DNA of 64,000 nucleotides from NCBI GenBank assembly GCA_029959285.1, contig JASCOE010000002.1, forward strand, positions 534,963-598,962, written 5' to 3'. This stretch comes from Flavobacteriaceae bacterium PS02337. GTDB taxonomy: Bacteria; Bacteroidota; Bacteroidia; Flavobacteriales; Flavobacteriaceae. Each line of letters opens with the position of its first letter. Positions within the stretch are counted from its first letter, which is position 1. The translations under genes and the position numbers were made by a program. This document shows positions 43,929 through 54,064 of this stretch, one piece after another. Below the pieces are notes generated by a model. It did not search any database, had not been told where the DNA came from, and worked only from the letters and a program-made list of their open reading frames with translations.

Positions 43929-44953
43929 GGTCTTATAATTGGGAGCATTACAGTAAACTCATTGGCATTGTTTATTATATGTATATCACGGCTAAACAGC
44001 AAATTATAACGCTGCATGATATTATCCAAACCAATTCCTGTAGAATGCTGTACTGAAATCTTAGGCTGAAAATTATTGGATACAACCAAAAATTCTTCAT
44101 CCTTAATGTAAATATCAATCTTAAGGGGTCTTGCCATAGAGGCAATATTATGCTTGATTGCATTTTCGATCAGAAGCTGCAGCGTTAAAGGAGGCAGAAC
44201 TGTCTTTTTCATATTTTCATCTACGTTTATACAGATCATAATAGTATTTTCCATTCTTGTCTTTAAAATATAAAGATATGATTCGATAAATTTAAGCTCT
44301 TCTTTCAATGAAGCTTTATTTTTCTTTTCGTAGAGTACAACATACCGGTATACACTGGCTAATTCCGATACATAATTTTTTACATTTTCTTCCCGAGTCA
44401 GTGTACTGAGTGTACTGAGTGTGTTGAATAGGAAATGCGGGCTCAGCTGTTCCTTTAAAGAAGACAGATTAGCTTCCAATTGCGCCTGTTTCAATTTTGC
44501 AATTTCTATTGCATGCTGCTGTTTTTCGCGCAGGATATGTGTATAATACAAAATAAAATAATACAGGCAGCTAAGGAGTTCTGCTCTCAAAAGCATCCCA
44601 AAATATTTTTTAGGACCGTGAATCTGATAAGAGAATTGATTAAATAAGATAATTCTATCTGAAAAAAAACCGCAGATCAGATCAAATCCAAAAATTAAAA
44701 AACCAGCTGCCATAATGCTCAGCGCAGCATATCTTTTCTGCTTATTGTCAAATTTTAATTGATTGTTCCTTTTTAAAAGGGAGCTGTGGATCAGCCAGCA
44801 TAAAAAGCAATATAAAAATGTAAATGTCACAACAAGCAGTGTGTCATTCCATCGAATCTCATCCATTCTGATAAGAAACAATGAGAATGCTATCATGGAG
44901 AAAAGAATAGATGAAAGCGCTCCGAGTTTCCAGTCAATCTTTTGGAACTGCAT
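43925..44953 (-). CDS. LytS/YehU-type sensor histidine kinase
   Basis: Start chosen at MQFQKIDWK (342 residues); a Met 10 residues upstream is also possible. Four hydrophobic segments make up the N-terminal half. The His_kinase core is LKEQLSPHFLFNTLSTL, with the phosphorylated His at about 173 in this numbering, and a degenerate ATPase domain has LLIENAIKHNIAS and STGIGLDNIMQRYN. Such kinases pair with LytTR regulators. The operon order is kinase then regulator. Confidence 0.92.
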   Translation of the reverse strand: MQFQKIDWKLGALSSILFSMIAFSLFLIRMDEIRWNDTLLVVTFTFLYCFLCWLIHSSLLKRNNQLKFDNKQKRYAALSIMAAGFLIFGFDLICGFFSDRIILFNQFSYQIHGPKKYFGMLLRAELLSCLYYFILYYTHILREKQQHAIEIAKLKQAQLEANLSSLKEQLSPHFLFNTLSTLSTLTREENVKNYVSELASVYRYVVLYEKKNKASLKEELKFIESYLYILKTRMENTIMICINVDENMKKTVLPPLTLQLLIENAIKHNIASMARPLKIDIYIKDEEFLVVSNNFQPKISVQHSTGIGLDNIMQRYNLLFSRDIHIINNANEFTVMLPIIRP

Positions 44954-45298
44954 GTTTTTTTTCACATTTAAAATTAAGGGCATAACAGTTTCTATTTTTT
45001 ATTTTAAAAACACTTTAACTATTACAAATTTATAACATTACTCCCGCCCTGCTCCCGTGGCAGTCTTAAAACAGGCAAAATGAATTCTCAACCAACCAAA
45101 ACCAATCTCGAAAAGAACACAGCGTTAATCTTGAGCTTTATCTGAAATCTTCAGGGTCTCTGAGCATGATTTCCACTAAACTATATCCCGCCCGCTTCAC
45201 TTCAAATTTTGCCCGTTTAGAGCAGAAAGCGCTTTTACCACTGCTTGAGCAACGTTTAATTTGCATCAAAATTAATGCTTCTACGAAAAAAAATGATA
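44954..45298. other. Divergent region between sensor kinase and efflux operon
   Basis: These 345 bp lie between two divergent operons and should contain both promoters. No exact TAnnTTTG box was found; the nearest is TAATTTG at about 45258-45264, one base short of the consensus spacing, before tolC. No gene is visible. Confidence 0.4.
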
Positions 45299-46618
45299 AT
45301 GAAAAAACAAATTTTAATCTTATTTCTTGCCTTTAAGGTCCATGCGCAGAAAGAATTTACATTGCAGCAATGTATTGATTATACATTAAAGAATCATCCT
45401 TCTCTTTTTGTGCAGCAAAATAATGTTGCCATAGCAAAAGCAAAATCATGGCAGAGCCTTTCGGAATATCTTCCCCAGGTATCTGGTTCTGCCACTATGC
45501 TCAATAACATTCAGCTCCAGACCAATGTGCTGCCTGCTGGAATCCTGGGCCCGGATCCATCAGAAATTACTTTTGGCACCAAGTATAATACCAACACAGC
45601 CGTAGATGTAAAGCAGATCATTTATGACCAATCTAAAATAACCGGGATCAAAGCCGCCAAGCCCTATGCTGAGATAAGTGTTCTGCAGCAGAAACAAAAT
45701 CAGGAATTATTGATTTATAATACCGGAACAGCTTACTACCAGGTATTAATATACAGAGAAAAACTGCACATACTCAAATCCAACCAGCAGAAATATGAAC
45801 AGATGGTTAAAGTACTTCGATATCAATACGAGAAAGGAACAGTACTGGAAAAAGATGTTGACAGAGTACAGGTAAACCTCAATACGACAACCTATCAGAT
45901 CCAAGATTCGCAAACCAAAGAAATACTGGCCCTGAACATACTGAAAAATTCCATGGGTATGGATGCAGAAGAGAATTTTGATATAGTTCCTACCGTTAAC
46001 TATGAGCTTCTGGCCGCGGGAAATTTTGATGAAAATCTAGTATTGGATAATCTGACCGAAACCGCGATAGGTGAACAGTCACTGGAACTTCAGAAATACA
46101 GCCTGAAGACCAAACAAGCTTCTTTTATTCCCACTTTATCTGCAGTGGGGCGTTTTGGACAGCAGGCGCTGAATAATGATTTTTCCAACAGTTTTAACAA
46201 TTGGAGTGCTTTCTCTTATGTAGGTCTTTCGCTTAATGTACCAATTTTCAGCGGTTTTAAACGAAAAAGCGAAGTTCAGGAAGAAAAGTTAAAACTTAAA
46301 AATGAAGAGCTGAATTTTAAAATCAATAAACAAAACTTGGAATTACGTTTTGACAATGCAAAAACAGCGATGGGCACTGCGTACAGCTCTTACATGAGCA
46401 GTAAGGATAATATGGTGCTGGCAAAAAAATTACTGGATGTCACCGATTATCAATACCAGAGAGGGGTTACAAATCTCACAGACTACCTTAATGACGATCT
46501 GGCATATAAGGAATCCCAAAGTAATTACATCAATAGTTTATACAATCTTATGATCAGCCAGATGGATTACCAAAAATCAAAAGGATCGCTTCTAAGCTTT
46601 ATGAGCCAGATCCGTTAA
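45299..46618 (+). CDS. TolC family outer membrane efflux protein
   Basis: Start placed at MKKQILILFLAFKVHAQ, a compact signal peptide; two upstream Met codons add eight residues. The mature protein has the TolC pattern of two related halves, with FTLQQCIDYTLKNHPSL at the start and RGVTNLTDYLNDDLAYKESQ near the end. It would form the outer-membrane channel of the tripartite pump with the next two genes (43 bp and 9 bp spacings). Confidence 0.93.
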   Translation: MKKQILILFLAFKVHAQKEFTLQQCIDYTLKNHPSLFVQQNNVAIAKAKSWQSLSEYLPQVSGSATMLNNIQLQTNVLPAGILGPDPSEITFGTKYNTNTAVDVKQIIYDQSKITGIKAAKPYAEISVLQQKQNQELLIYNTGTAYYQVLIYREKLHILKSNQQKYEQMVKVLRYQYEKGTVLEKDVDRVQVNLNTTTYQIQDSQTKEILALNILKNSMGMDAEENFDIVPTVNYELLAAGNFDENLVLDNLTETAIGEQSLELQKYSLKTKQASFIPTLSAVGRFGQQALNNDFSNSFNNWSAFSYVGLSLNVPIFSGFKRKSEVQEEKLKLKNEELNFKINKQNLELRFDNAKTAMGTAYSSYMSSKDNMVLAKKLLDVTDYQYQRGVTNLTDYLNDDLAYKESQSNYINSLYNLMISQMDYQKSKGSLLSFMSQIR

Positions 46619-46660
46619 ACTTTAAATACAATTTATTACAGAAAATTAAATCTACAACGT

Positions 46661-47782
46661 ATGAAAAATCCAAATCAAAAAAAAAGGAATTTGATTATAC
46701 TGGCATCGTTCTGCTTAGTGGTAATTTTACCTATAATTATTGTCCTTGCAGGCAACAAAAAGAAAATCAATGAGTCCGCCAGACCCGTGGACAGGACAGA
46801 TATCCCTGTGGCCGTATCAGTTATGACTGCAAAGATCTCCCCTTTGAAAACCAATGATCAATATCCCGCAACAATTGAGCCTTTGGACCAGGTCATGCTG
46901 TATGCACAAAACAGCGGTATGATCGCCCTGTTGGATTTATATCTGGGCAAGGAGTTAAAGAAGGGACAGGTTATCGGGAGGCTTGATACACGCATACTGC
47001 AAATAAATTTAAAAAATGCACAGATAGAAAGAAACCTTGCAGCGATTAACAAGACCAAAAAACTTGACGATTACAACCGCGCCAGAGATCTCTTTGAAAA
47101 CAATGCCGGACTTCAGGTAAATATGCTCACTGCTAAAAATGAATTCGATAACGCTGTAAATAAACTTGAAAATTCAGAAATACAGATACGGCTGATCCAG
47201 CAGCAGATCCGAAACTCCATAATCATTTCGCCTCTGAGCGGCGCAGTCTCCGCCCATATGATTAAACAGGGGGAGTTTGTCAGCCCCGGCAGCCCTATTG
47301 CAACTATAAGCAATACGGCAGCAGTTAAAGTTACCGTTTTTGTAGATCAGCAGATGAGCTATAAATTAAAAACTGGAGAATCAGCTGTAATTACCTCGCC
47401 CTTGTTCGGAGAAGAAACCTTCAAGGGAAAAATTAATTATATCAGCTCAGTGTCTGACAGCAATCACAATTATCAAATAGATCTACTTATCTCAGAGAAA
47501 AAAGGCATTCTGCTTAAAGGAGGTACAGATGTCCAAGTTTCATTTAACATTGTTTCTAAAAAAGAAGCCTTGCAGATTCCTAAATCTTCACTTATCAATG
47601 ACAGCAAAGACCCCTATGTATTTATTGAAAGTAATGGAAAAGCCGTCACTAAAATAATTAAAACGGGCATTATACAAAACGACCTTGTTGAAGTACTTTC
47701 AGGTTTAAACGAAGGTGACAGAGTTATTACCACCGGCCAGATTAATTTACGAGCAGGCAGTACTATAAACATTATAAAATAA
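46661..47782 (+). CDS. RND efflux periplasmic adaptor subunit (HlyD/AcrA-like)
   Basis: A 373-residue membrane-fusion protein with an N-terminal membrane anchor (about residues 8-29). It has the lipoyl-like halves (NSGMIALLDLYLGKELKKGQ and IISPLSGAVSAHMIKQGEFV) around a coiled-coil hairpin, then beta-barrel and membrane-proximal domains. It bridges the TolC channel and the RND permease. It sits between both genes. Confidence 0.94.
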   Translation: MKNPNQKKRNLIILASFCLVVILPIIIVLAGNKKKINESARPVDRTDIPVAVSVMTAKISPLKTNDQYPATIEPLDQVMLYAQNSGMIALLDLYLGKELKKGQVIGRLDTRILQINLKNAQIERNLAAINKTKKLDDYNRARDLFENNAGLQVNMLTAKNEFDNAVNKLENSEIQIRLIQQQIRNSIIISPLSGAVSAHMIKQGEFVSPGSPIATISNTAAVKVTVFVDQQMSYKLKTGESAVITSPLFGEETFKGKINYISSVSDSNHNYQIDLLISEKKGILLKGGTDVQVSFNIVSKKEALQIPKSSLINDSKDPYVFIESNGKAVTKIIKTGIIQNDLVEVLSGLNEGDRVITTGQINLRAGSTINIIK

Positions 47783-47790
47783 TATCAGCA

Positions 47791-50700
47791 ATGACATTAA
47801 CAGAACTATCCATAAAACGTCCCCTGCTTATAATTACCGCGTTTACAGCGCTTATACTCTTTGGGATTTTAGGTTACACCAGCCTGAATTACAATCTGCT
47901 GCCTACCTTTGAAACAGGTAATATCAGTATTAGAACTGTGCTTCCCGGGGCATCCCCTGAGGAAATCCAAAATAAAATTTCCAAACCAATTGAAGAAGCA
48001 GTAAGTACTGTAGAAGGAATTGACAGGGTAACCTCAAGCTCACTTCAAAATGTATCTTCGATTCAGGTTGCCCTGAAATCTGGGGTTTCAGATGTCCAGG
48101 CGCAGCAGGACATTGAAAGAGCTATCAATCAAATAAAATCTACACTGCCCGATAACATTGATGACCCTGTGGTCAACCGTCTGAGCACCGATAATTTTGC
48201 CATATTGAATATTTCTGCAACAGGGAACATCTCTTCAAAGGACCTCTATCTTTTAATTGACAAGGACATAAAGCCAAAGCTGAGCAGTGTAAAGGGTGTA
48301 GGTCAGATCAATATCATAGGTGGACAGCCAAGAGAAATAAAAATTCTGCTGGATAACAGTAAACTCCAAATGTATGGCCTATCTGCAAAACAAGTTTTTC
48401 AGACTGTTGCTGCCAACAGTATTTCCATACCCGGAGGAAACATATCGGGTGAAAAAGAGAATTTATCCATTACCATCAACGGCGACTATAAGCAGGTAAG
48501 TCCATTATCGGAGATTGTACTCAAGGACAATGGTTCGGGAAGCCGTGTATTACTATCTGATGTAGCGGCAGTTAGCGATGCGCAGCAGAAAACAACTACG
48601 CTGAACCGTATGAATAATAAACCGGGAGTCGGCATACAGATATTCAAAACCAATGATGCGAATGCCGTAGATGTAAGCCAGCAGGTAAAAGACAAGCTCA
48701 ATGAGCTAAAAAAAACTTATAAAGCACAAGGATTTAATTATGAGATTGCTTCAGATCAGTCCATATATACGCTCAGTTCGGCAGATGCAGTGATGCATGA
48801 CCTGTTTATGGCCGTGATCATTGTTGGTCTGGTCATGCTGCTGTTTCTGCACAGTCTGCGAAGTTCCTTCTTTGTAATGGTCGCTATACCCTCAGCGATG
48901 ATCCCTACATTCATTGTCATGTACGCTATGGGATTTTCATTAAATCTTATGACCCTCTTAGCACTTTCATTAGTGATTGGAATCCTGGTGGATGACAGTA
49001 TAGTGGTTTTGGAAAATATCTTCCGACATATGGAAATGGGCAAGAAAAAAGAACAAGCAGCACTTGACGGCCGTAATGAAATTGGATTTACAGCTCTGGC
49101 CATTACACTTGTAGACGTAGTGGTGTTCCTGCCAATGGCTTTTGCAGGAGGTCTTATCGGAGGAATACTACGAGAATTTGCTGTTGTGGTGGTGGTTTCC
49201 ACACTAATGAGTTTATTGGTAGCCTTCACTTTAACACCGCTGATGGCTTCACGCTTTGCCCGACTCGAACATCTGACAAAGCAGACATTATGGGGACGCA
49301 TAATCCTTGGTTTTGAGAATCTGCTTGAAAATTTTAAAAACACCTATGGTGAGCTTCTGAAATGGGTGCTGCAAAACAAACGTTATCTATTTATACTGGT
49401 TATATTATTAATTGCCGGTTCCGTTTCTCTTGTTCCTTCAGGATTTATAGGATCATCTTTTGCGGGGGACAGCGACCGTGGCGAACTGGCCATACAATTG
49501 GAAACAGCTGCAGATACCCCGATTCGCCAGACTAACCTCCTTGTAAAGCAGGCCGAGCAGCTGATGCTGAAACACCCAGAGGTCAAAAATGTTTATACGC
49601 TGGTCGGAACCCAGACAGGAGCAAAAGGGGACGGCGAAAACCTTGCGGAACTTTCAGTAACGCTCATTGATAAAACTAAACGTGATTTTACAGCGGATCA
49701 ATTTGGAGTCACGGCCAGAAATGAAATTGAGAAGATACCAGGACTTCAGGTAACTGTAATTCCAACAAGCATCACAGGAGGTGTAAATGCACCGATCCAG
49801 GTTGTTGTAAAAGGAACCGATATTAACAGTCTTTACAGCGCAGCCGCAAAAATTAAACAAGTTGTAATGCAGACAGCTGGGACTGATTACGTGCGTTACA
49901 GCACCAAAGGAACTGTAAAACAGATTAAAATAACTCCGCAGAGAGATCGCATAGCAAAACTGGGACTTACTCTTCCTGACGTTGCCCAGAGCATCCAGCT
50001 GGCCTTTAACGGAAATGACGATACAGAATTCATGCAGGGAGATAATATCTATAAAATAAATGTAGAAATCAGCCAGACCGACAAGCAGGATATTGAAGCG
50101 ATCAGAAATCTTTCTCTAAACGGCAGTAAGGGGCAGTTAATAAAACTCTGGCAGGTTGCTGATGTAGAAGAAGTAGTGGGACAGTCGATCCTGCAGAGAA
50201 GTGACAGACAAAATTCTATAACAATAACTTCCGCAGCCGTTGGACGTCCTTCGGGAACCATTGTACAGGATATTCAGGCAGCTGTGCATAAGGCTGGCTA
50301 TCCTGCCGGTATCGAAGTGGATTTTCAAGGGGACTCCAAAAATCAAAAAGATGCCTTTATGAGTTTAGGTATTGCATTGATCATAGCCATACTTCTTGTA
50401 TATATGGTAATGGTAAGTCTTTATGAAAGTCTGGTCTACCCTTTTGTGGTTATTTTTTCGGTGCCTGTAGCCCTGATTGGAGCGCTGCTTGCCATAGCCC
50501 TGACAATGAACCAGCTGACCATTTTTACTATTATAGGAATAATTATGCTGTTGGGACTTGTAACTAAAAATGGCATTCTTATCGTGGACTTTGCCAATCA
50601 TCTTAAAGAGAAAGGCTTCAGCGCCAAAGAGGCCTTAATAGAGGCAGGGAAAGAAAGGCTTCGTCCAATTATTATGACAACTTTCGCAATGATATTAGGA

Positions 50701-50889
50701 ATGCTTCCCCTGGCACTTTCTCAAAGTCCAGGTTCTGAATTCAAAAACGGGATGGCATGGGTTCTGATCGGGGGACTTACAAGTTCTTTTTTACTCACGC
50801 TGTTTCTTGTTCCTGCTGTATATATGATTGTAGAAAAATTGATAGTGCGGTTCAAATCAAATTCAAAACATCCCGATAGGAATTTCTAA
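47791..50889 (+). CDS. RND efflux transporter permease (AcrB/MexB family)
   Basis: A 1032-residue inner-membrane pump of normal family length. Typical motifs are PGASPEEIQNKISKPIEEAV in the porter domain, GILVDDSIVVLENIFRH in TM4 (the proton-relay Asp pair) and the repeat half with LLGLVTKNGILIVDFANHL. It exports drugs or toxic compounds using proton motive force. It is tightly spaced after the adaptor gene, and the DUF6268 gene follows after 51 bp. Confidence 0.96.
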   Translation: MTLTELSIKRPLLIITAFTALILFGILGYTSLNYNLLPTFETGNISIRTVLPGASPEEIQNKISKPIEEAVSTVEGIDRVTSSSLQNVSSIQVALKSGVSDVQAQQDIERAINQIKSTLPDNIDDPVVNRLSTDNFAILNISATGNISSKDLYLLIDKDIKPKLSSVKGVGQINIIGGQPREIKILLDNSKLQMYGLSAKQVFQTVAANSISIPGGNISGEKENLSITINGDYKQVSPLSEIVLKDNGSGSRVLLSDVAAVSDAQQKTTTLNRMNNKPGVGIQIFKTNDANAVDVSQQVKDKLNELKKTYKAQGFNYEIASDQSIYTLSSADAVMHDLFMAVIIVGLVMLLFLHSLRSSFFVMVAIPSAMIPTFIVMYAMGFSLNLMTLLALSLVIGILVDDSIVVLENIFRHMEMGKKKEQAALDGRNEIGFTALAITLVDVVVFLPMAFAGGLIGGILREFAVVVVVSTLMSLLVAFTLTPLMASRFARLEHLTKQTLWGRIILGFENLLENFKNTYGELLKWVLQNKRYLFILVILLIAGSVSLVPSGFIGSSFAGDSDRGELAIQLETAADTPIRQTNLLVKQAEQLMLKHPEVKNVYTLVGTQTGAKGDGENLAELSVTLIDKTKRDFTADQFGVTARNEIEKIPGLQVTVIPTSITGGVNAPIQVVVKGTDINSLYSAAAKIKQVVMQTAGTDYVRYSTKGTVKQIKITPQRDRIAKLGLTLPDVAQSIQLAFNGNDDTEFMQGDNIYKINVEISQTDKQDIEAIRNLSLNGSKGQLIKLWQVADVEEVVGQSILQRSDRQNSITITSAAVGRPSGTIVQDIQAAVHKAGYPAGIEVDFQGDSKNQKDAFMSLGIALIIAILLVYMVMVSLYESLVYPFVVIFSVPVALIGALLAIALTMNQLTIFTIIGIIMLLGLVTKNGILIVDFANHLKEKGFSAKEALIEAGKERLRPIIMTTFAMILGMLPLALSQSPGSEFKNGMAWVLIGGLTSSFLLTLFLVPAVYMIVEKLIVRFKSNSKHPDRNF

Positions 50890-50940
50890 TAAACAATGAG
50901 TTTACAGCATGCTGTTATACAGCTGTGAAATATATTAATA

Positions 50941-51879
50941 ATGAATAACAATATGACAAAGTCAATAAAACAAATAGTATCGATAAGTCTGTTACTGCTC
51001 TGTTTTCAGAGCAGGGCACAAGACCTAAAACTTGCAGGATTAGAATTCTTAAGTTATCCCAAAGTGAAATTCAAAGATGATGCCGGCGGAAATAAAGCCG
51101 CTTTCAGCGAAGCAGGTGCCTTTGTAAGTTTTCCTAAAATGCTCCAGGACAAGAAAACTATTTTAGTTAACGGGCTTCAGTACGGAATTGTAGAAACTGC
51201 CATTTACAATGATGCCCTATCTTCAAAAAACGAGATGACATTTCATAAAATAAGTTATTCCTTTACCTACATTTACCGGTTTAATGAAAAATGGACATTC
51301 ATAGGCCGCCTCTCTCCAACACTGGCCAGTGATTTTAAAGATAAACTTTCCTGGCATGATTTTATTGTTCAGGGAAATGCCATGGTTACCAAGAAATTTA
51401 ACGATAATGTAATTGGAGGGGCAGGATTAATATATACCATGCGGTTTGGAAAACCGCTGCTGTTTCCAAGTATTCAGTACCAATACAAAAAAGACAGGCA
51501 TGCATTGAATATCTATCTGCCGATATTTGCCAATTACGTTTACCAGACCGGCCCGGAGAACAAAATCGGGCTTGGTTTCAGGGCAGCAGTAAACGGGGCG
51601 AACTTTAATGCAAGCTCAAAAAGTTTTTCAAGTGATACTGAAATGGACCGGTTCAATTATGCACGAGCCAACATAGGCCCGTTTGTTAATTACCAGCTTA
51701 CAAAAACTTTATTGATTGAAGCTTCGGGAGGAATCAGCACCATGCGTATGTATCAGTTTGAAGATCTGGCCGGCAGCAAACACAAATTCGATTCTGAATC
51801 AGGAGGCTTTTTTAATATAGGAATTATACTGCTGCCTCCGAGTCCGAAAAAACAGCTCACTCCCGAAGCTCAGGAGTAA
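50941..51879 (+). CDS. DUF6268 family outer membrane beta-barrel protein
   Basis: A 312-residue protein with a signal peptide (cleavage probably after QSRAQ) and an alternating strand pattern (SYSFTYIYRFNEKWTFIGRL, then YQYKKDRHALNIYLPIF), ending in a sequence without a terminal Phe. This matches the DUF6268 family. It is the last gene of the efflux operon, followed by a large nested hairpin. Its role is unknown; an accessory envelope role for the pump is inference. Confidence 0.8.
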   Translation: MNNNMTKSIKQIVSISLLLLCFQSRAQDLKLAGLEFLSYPKVKFKDDAGGNKAAFSEAGAFVSFPKMLQDKKTILVNGLQYGIVETAIYNDALSSKNEMTFHKISYSFTYIYRFNEKWTFIGRLSPTLASDFKDKLSWHDFIVQGNAMVTKKFNDNVIGGAGLIYTMRFGKPLLFPSIQYQYKKDRHALNIYLPIFANYVYQTGPENKIGLGFRAAVNGANFNASSKSFSSDTEMDRFNYARANIGPFVNYQLTKTLLIEASGGISTMRMYQFEDLAGSKHKFDSESGGFFNIGIILLPPSPKKQLTPEAQE

Positions 51880-51916
51880 CTGCTTTAAGAAGTTTTAAAC
51901 TTTTTATCAGCAGAAT

Positions 51917-51977
51917 AATATCAGTGGTCTCTTAATACTAACACTTTATAGTATTAAAAACACAAACCACTGATATT
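51917..51977 (+). terminator. Nested long hairpin after the efflux operon
   Basis: Outer arms AATATCAGTGGT (51917-51928) and ACCACTGATATT (51966-51977) are perfectly complementary over 12 bp. Inner arms TTAATACTA (51932-51940) and TAGTATTAA (51949-51957) form a second 9-bp stem. It is followed by TTC only, so it may be a terminator or a structured repeat element. Confidence 0.65.
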
Positions 51978-52110
51978 TTCTTAAAATATTAATGCCTAAA
52001 AATTTAAGTTTAAACAATTAATGTTCACCGCTAAAACTGCATTAATTGATGTAATTCAATATACAATAATTAATAGAGCTTACAAAAAATTGAATAATGC
52101 GAAATGAAAC

Positions 52111-52833
52111 ATGAATATTTTTTTTACTAAATACAGGTTAACTTATTTTCTTTTTTGCATGATATCGTACTCTTGTTCAAATAACTCACAATATCATTCC
52201 TATGCTTATAATAGTGCTTTATATTACGGTCAAGATTGTACTGAAATGCCGCACGTAAACTTTACCAATTTAATACAAAAATCCAGCAATCTGTCTTTTT
52301 TATTCAACTCGGAAGAACTCAAAAAATCAGCTTCGAAATATTCATGCCCCACAGGTTATTTTAGTTTATTTATTGGAGCCAACAGGATCACTGCCATTAA
52401 CGATAATGGATCTGTATTAGCTGTAAACAGTCTTTCTCTCAATACAAATGAAAATATGAGCCTTTTTGCTTTGGAAGATTCATCCAAAAAAATATTTTTC
52501 TTAGGATTCAAGGACACCTGGGCCGCACCTCCCATAGGAAAATCTCTGATCCGATTTATAAATCTTTCAAGAGACAGCCAGATAATAACTCTTCAAGGAA
52601 ATGGACTAAAAGTAAACAAAGAGTTAGCGTATAAACAGGCAACCGCTTTTATCGAGGTTGAAAATGGATACTACTGGATAAAATATCGTCAGAGCAGATT
52701 ATCCAAAAATGCGCATTATAAAACTCAGATGAAGCTGGAATCCGGCGGTATATATACCATATGTTCTACTGGCTTAACACGGGCGGCCCAAAAAGAAAAC
52801 ACTTTTTGCGCCTCCATTATTCAAAACTATTGA
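52111..52833 (+). CDS. Unknown exported protein, probable lipoprotein
   Basis: A 240-residue protein beginning MNIFFTKYRLTYFLFCMISY, with a hydrophobic signal ending at a Cys near residue 22 (SYSC), a degenerate lipobox. The rest is soluble with four further Cys and no recognised motif. It is monocistronic-looking, 36 bp before the beta-barrel-like gene, possibly in one operon with it. Confidence 0.65.
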   Translation: MNIFFTKYRLTYFLFCMISYSCSNNSQYHSYAYNSALYYGQDCTEMPHVNFTNLIQKSSNLSFLFNSEELKKSASKYSCPTGYFSLFIGANRITAINDNGSVLAVNSLSLNTNENMSLFALEDSSKKIFFLGFKDTWAAPPIGKSLIRFINLSRDSQIITLQGNGLKVNKELAYKQATAFIEVENGYYWIKYRQSRLSKNAHYKTQMKLESGGIYTICSTGLTRAAQKENTFCASIIQNY

Positions 52834-52868
52834 CAAGTTGTGATTCATTTTAAAAGAAACTTATACCA

Positions 52869-54047
52869 ATGCTTAAATCACCCATCAGCTTAAATTATTT
52901 ATTAAAGCCTAACATTAAGATTTTACACAGTTGTGAAATTAAATCGAATTTGCTCTTTTTGCTGATTTTTTGTATCAGTATTTCACCTTTGGCAGCTCAG
53001 ACGGTACATCAATATAATAATCCCGGCACAGTCTGTTACAGCGAAACAGTTTTTGAGAAGAAAGCAAAAAACCCAAAAGGAGTAATAGTAGTTGAAGTAT
53101 CTGCAGCAGATATTAAATTTCATGCTTTAAATAACAGATATATATCCTCCGGCCTTTTTAGTGACTATAATTTTTTATACATCCGCGTTATTGAAAAGCA
53201 GAATAACTTCCCTCTTAATTGTTATGAGCAGATTATAAATGTAAACTCTTTTGTAAACCGTATTGAAAAATCTTCATATTATTTAATTAGCGAAGAAAAT
53301 GGTTTTTCTCAAAATGATGTGAATTCGCACCCGCAGAAATATGAATTTAAAATTATTGCAGCGAAAGACCTGGAACTTCAGCAAATAAAAGAAGAGATTA
53401 AAAAAAAAACAACCACCACCAACTATTTTATGCCTATTGTTTACACCACACAGGAAGTAGATGCCGTAAAAATGGCTAACTATAAAAAAAACTTTGATAT
53501 AGGATTTAATTATAATCCTTTTTTTCTTACCGGAGCTAAACTGGGAATTGACAAAACAGCAATAGGTTTACTTGGGATTTCATTAAAAAAAAACACCAGC
53601 CATACTACTGCCCTGGTTTTAAATTTAAATTATTCGATCGCCAATAAGACCAAAACTAAAGAAAAACTCCAGACCGTCAGCAGGGATACCATAAATGCAC
53701 ATGCTCTTTTCGGCGCCGATCTTACTTTTAGAAAATATTATAATAATGAAGAGCCTCTGAGATACTTTTCTTCAGCAGGACTGGGTTTTTATTCCCTGAT
53801 AGATGTTAAATTAAGAAGAAAGCAGACTTCTGTGTCAAAAAAAAACAGCGAAAACCAATACATCACACTGCTTTATGATTTTGGGCTGGAATACAGACTT
53901 TCTCCCAGCTTAAAAGTAAATGCTGCACTTCCTTTAAAGTACTATATCAACAATGGAGGCTCAGGAAGTCTTAACACTTTTGGATTCGGTGTTAATATGG
54001 GATTTTCATACACCCTGAATCCATCAAACCTTGCAAAAAGAAAATAA
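52869..54047 (+). CDS. Unknown outer-membrane beta-barrel-like protein
   Basis: A 392-residue protein. Residues 20-43 form the hydrophobic core of a signal peptide (cleavage near LAAQ). The second half (from about residue 205) has amphipathic strands characteristic of a barrel: FDIGFNYNPFFLTGAKLGI, then YRLSPSLKVNAALPLKYYI and FGFGVNMGFSYTL. The N-terminal domain is not recognised. It lies between the lipoprotein and the phospholipase gene, all in the same direction. Confidence 0.65.
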   Translation: MLKSPISLNYLLKPNIKILHSCEIKSNLLFLLIFCISISPLAAQTVHQYNNPGTVCYSETVFEKKAKNPKGVIVVEVSAADIKFHALNNRYISSGLFSDYNFLYIRVIEKQNNFPLNCYEQIINVNSFVNRIEKSSYYLISEENGFSQNDVNSHPQKYEFKIIAAKDLELQQIKEEIKKKTTTTNYFMPIVYTTQEVDAVKMANYKKNFDIGFNYNPFFLTGAKLGIDKTAIGLLGISLKKNTSHTTALVLNLNYSIANKTKTKEKLQTVSRDTINAHALFGADLTFRKYYNNEEPLRYFSSAGLGFYSLIDVKLRRKQTSVSKKNSENQYITLLYDFGLEYRLSPSLKVNAALPLKYYINNGGSGSLNTFGFGVNMGFSYTLNPSNLAKRK

Positions 54048-54064
54048 CCTTCAGAAACATTCAC

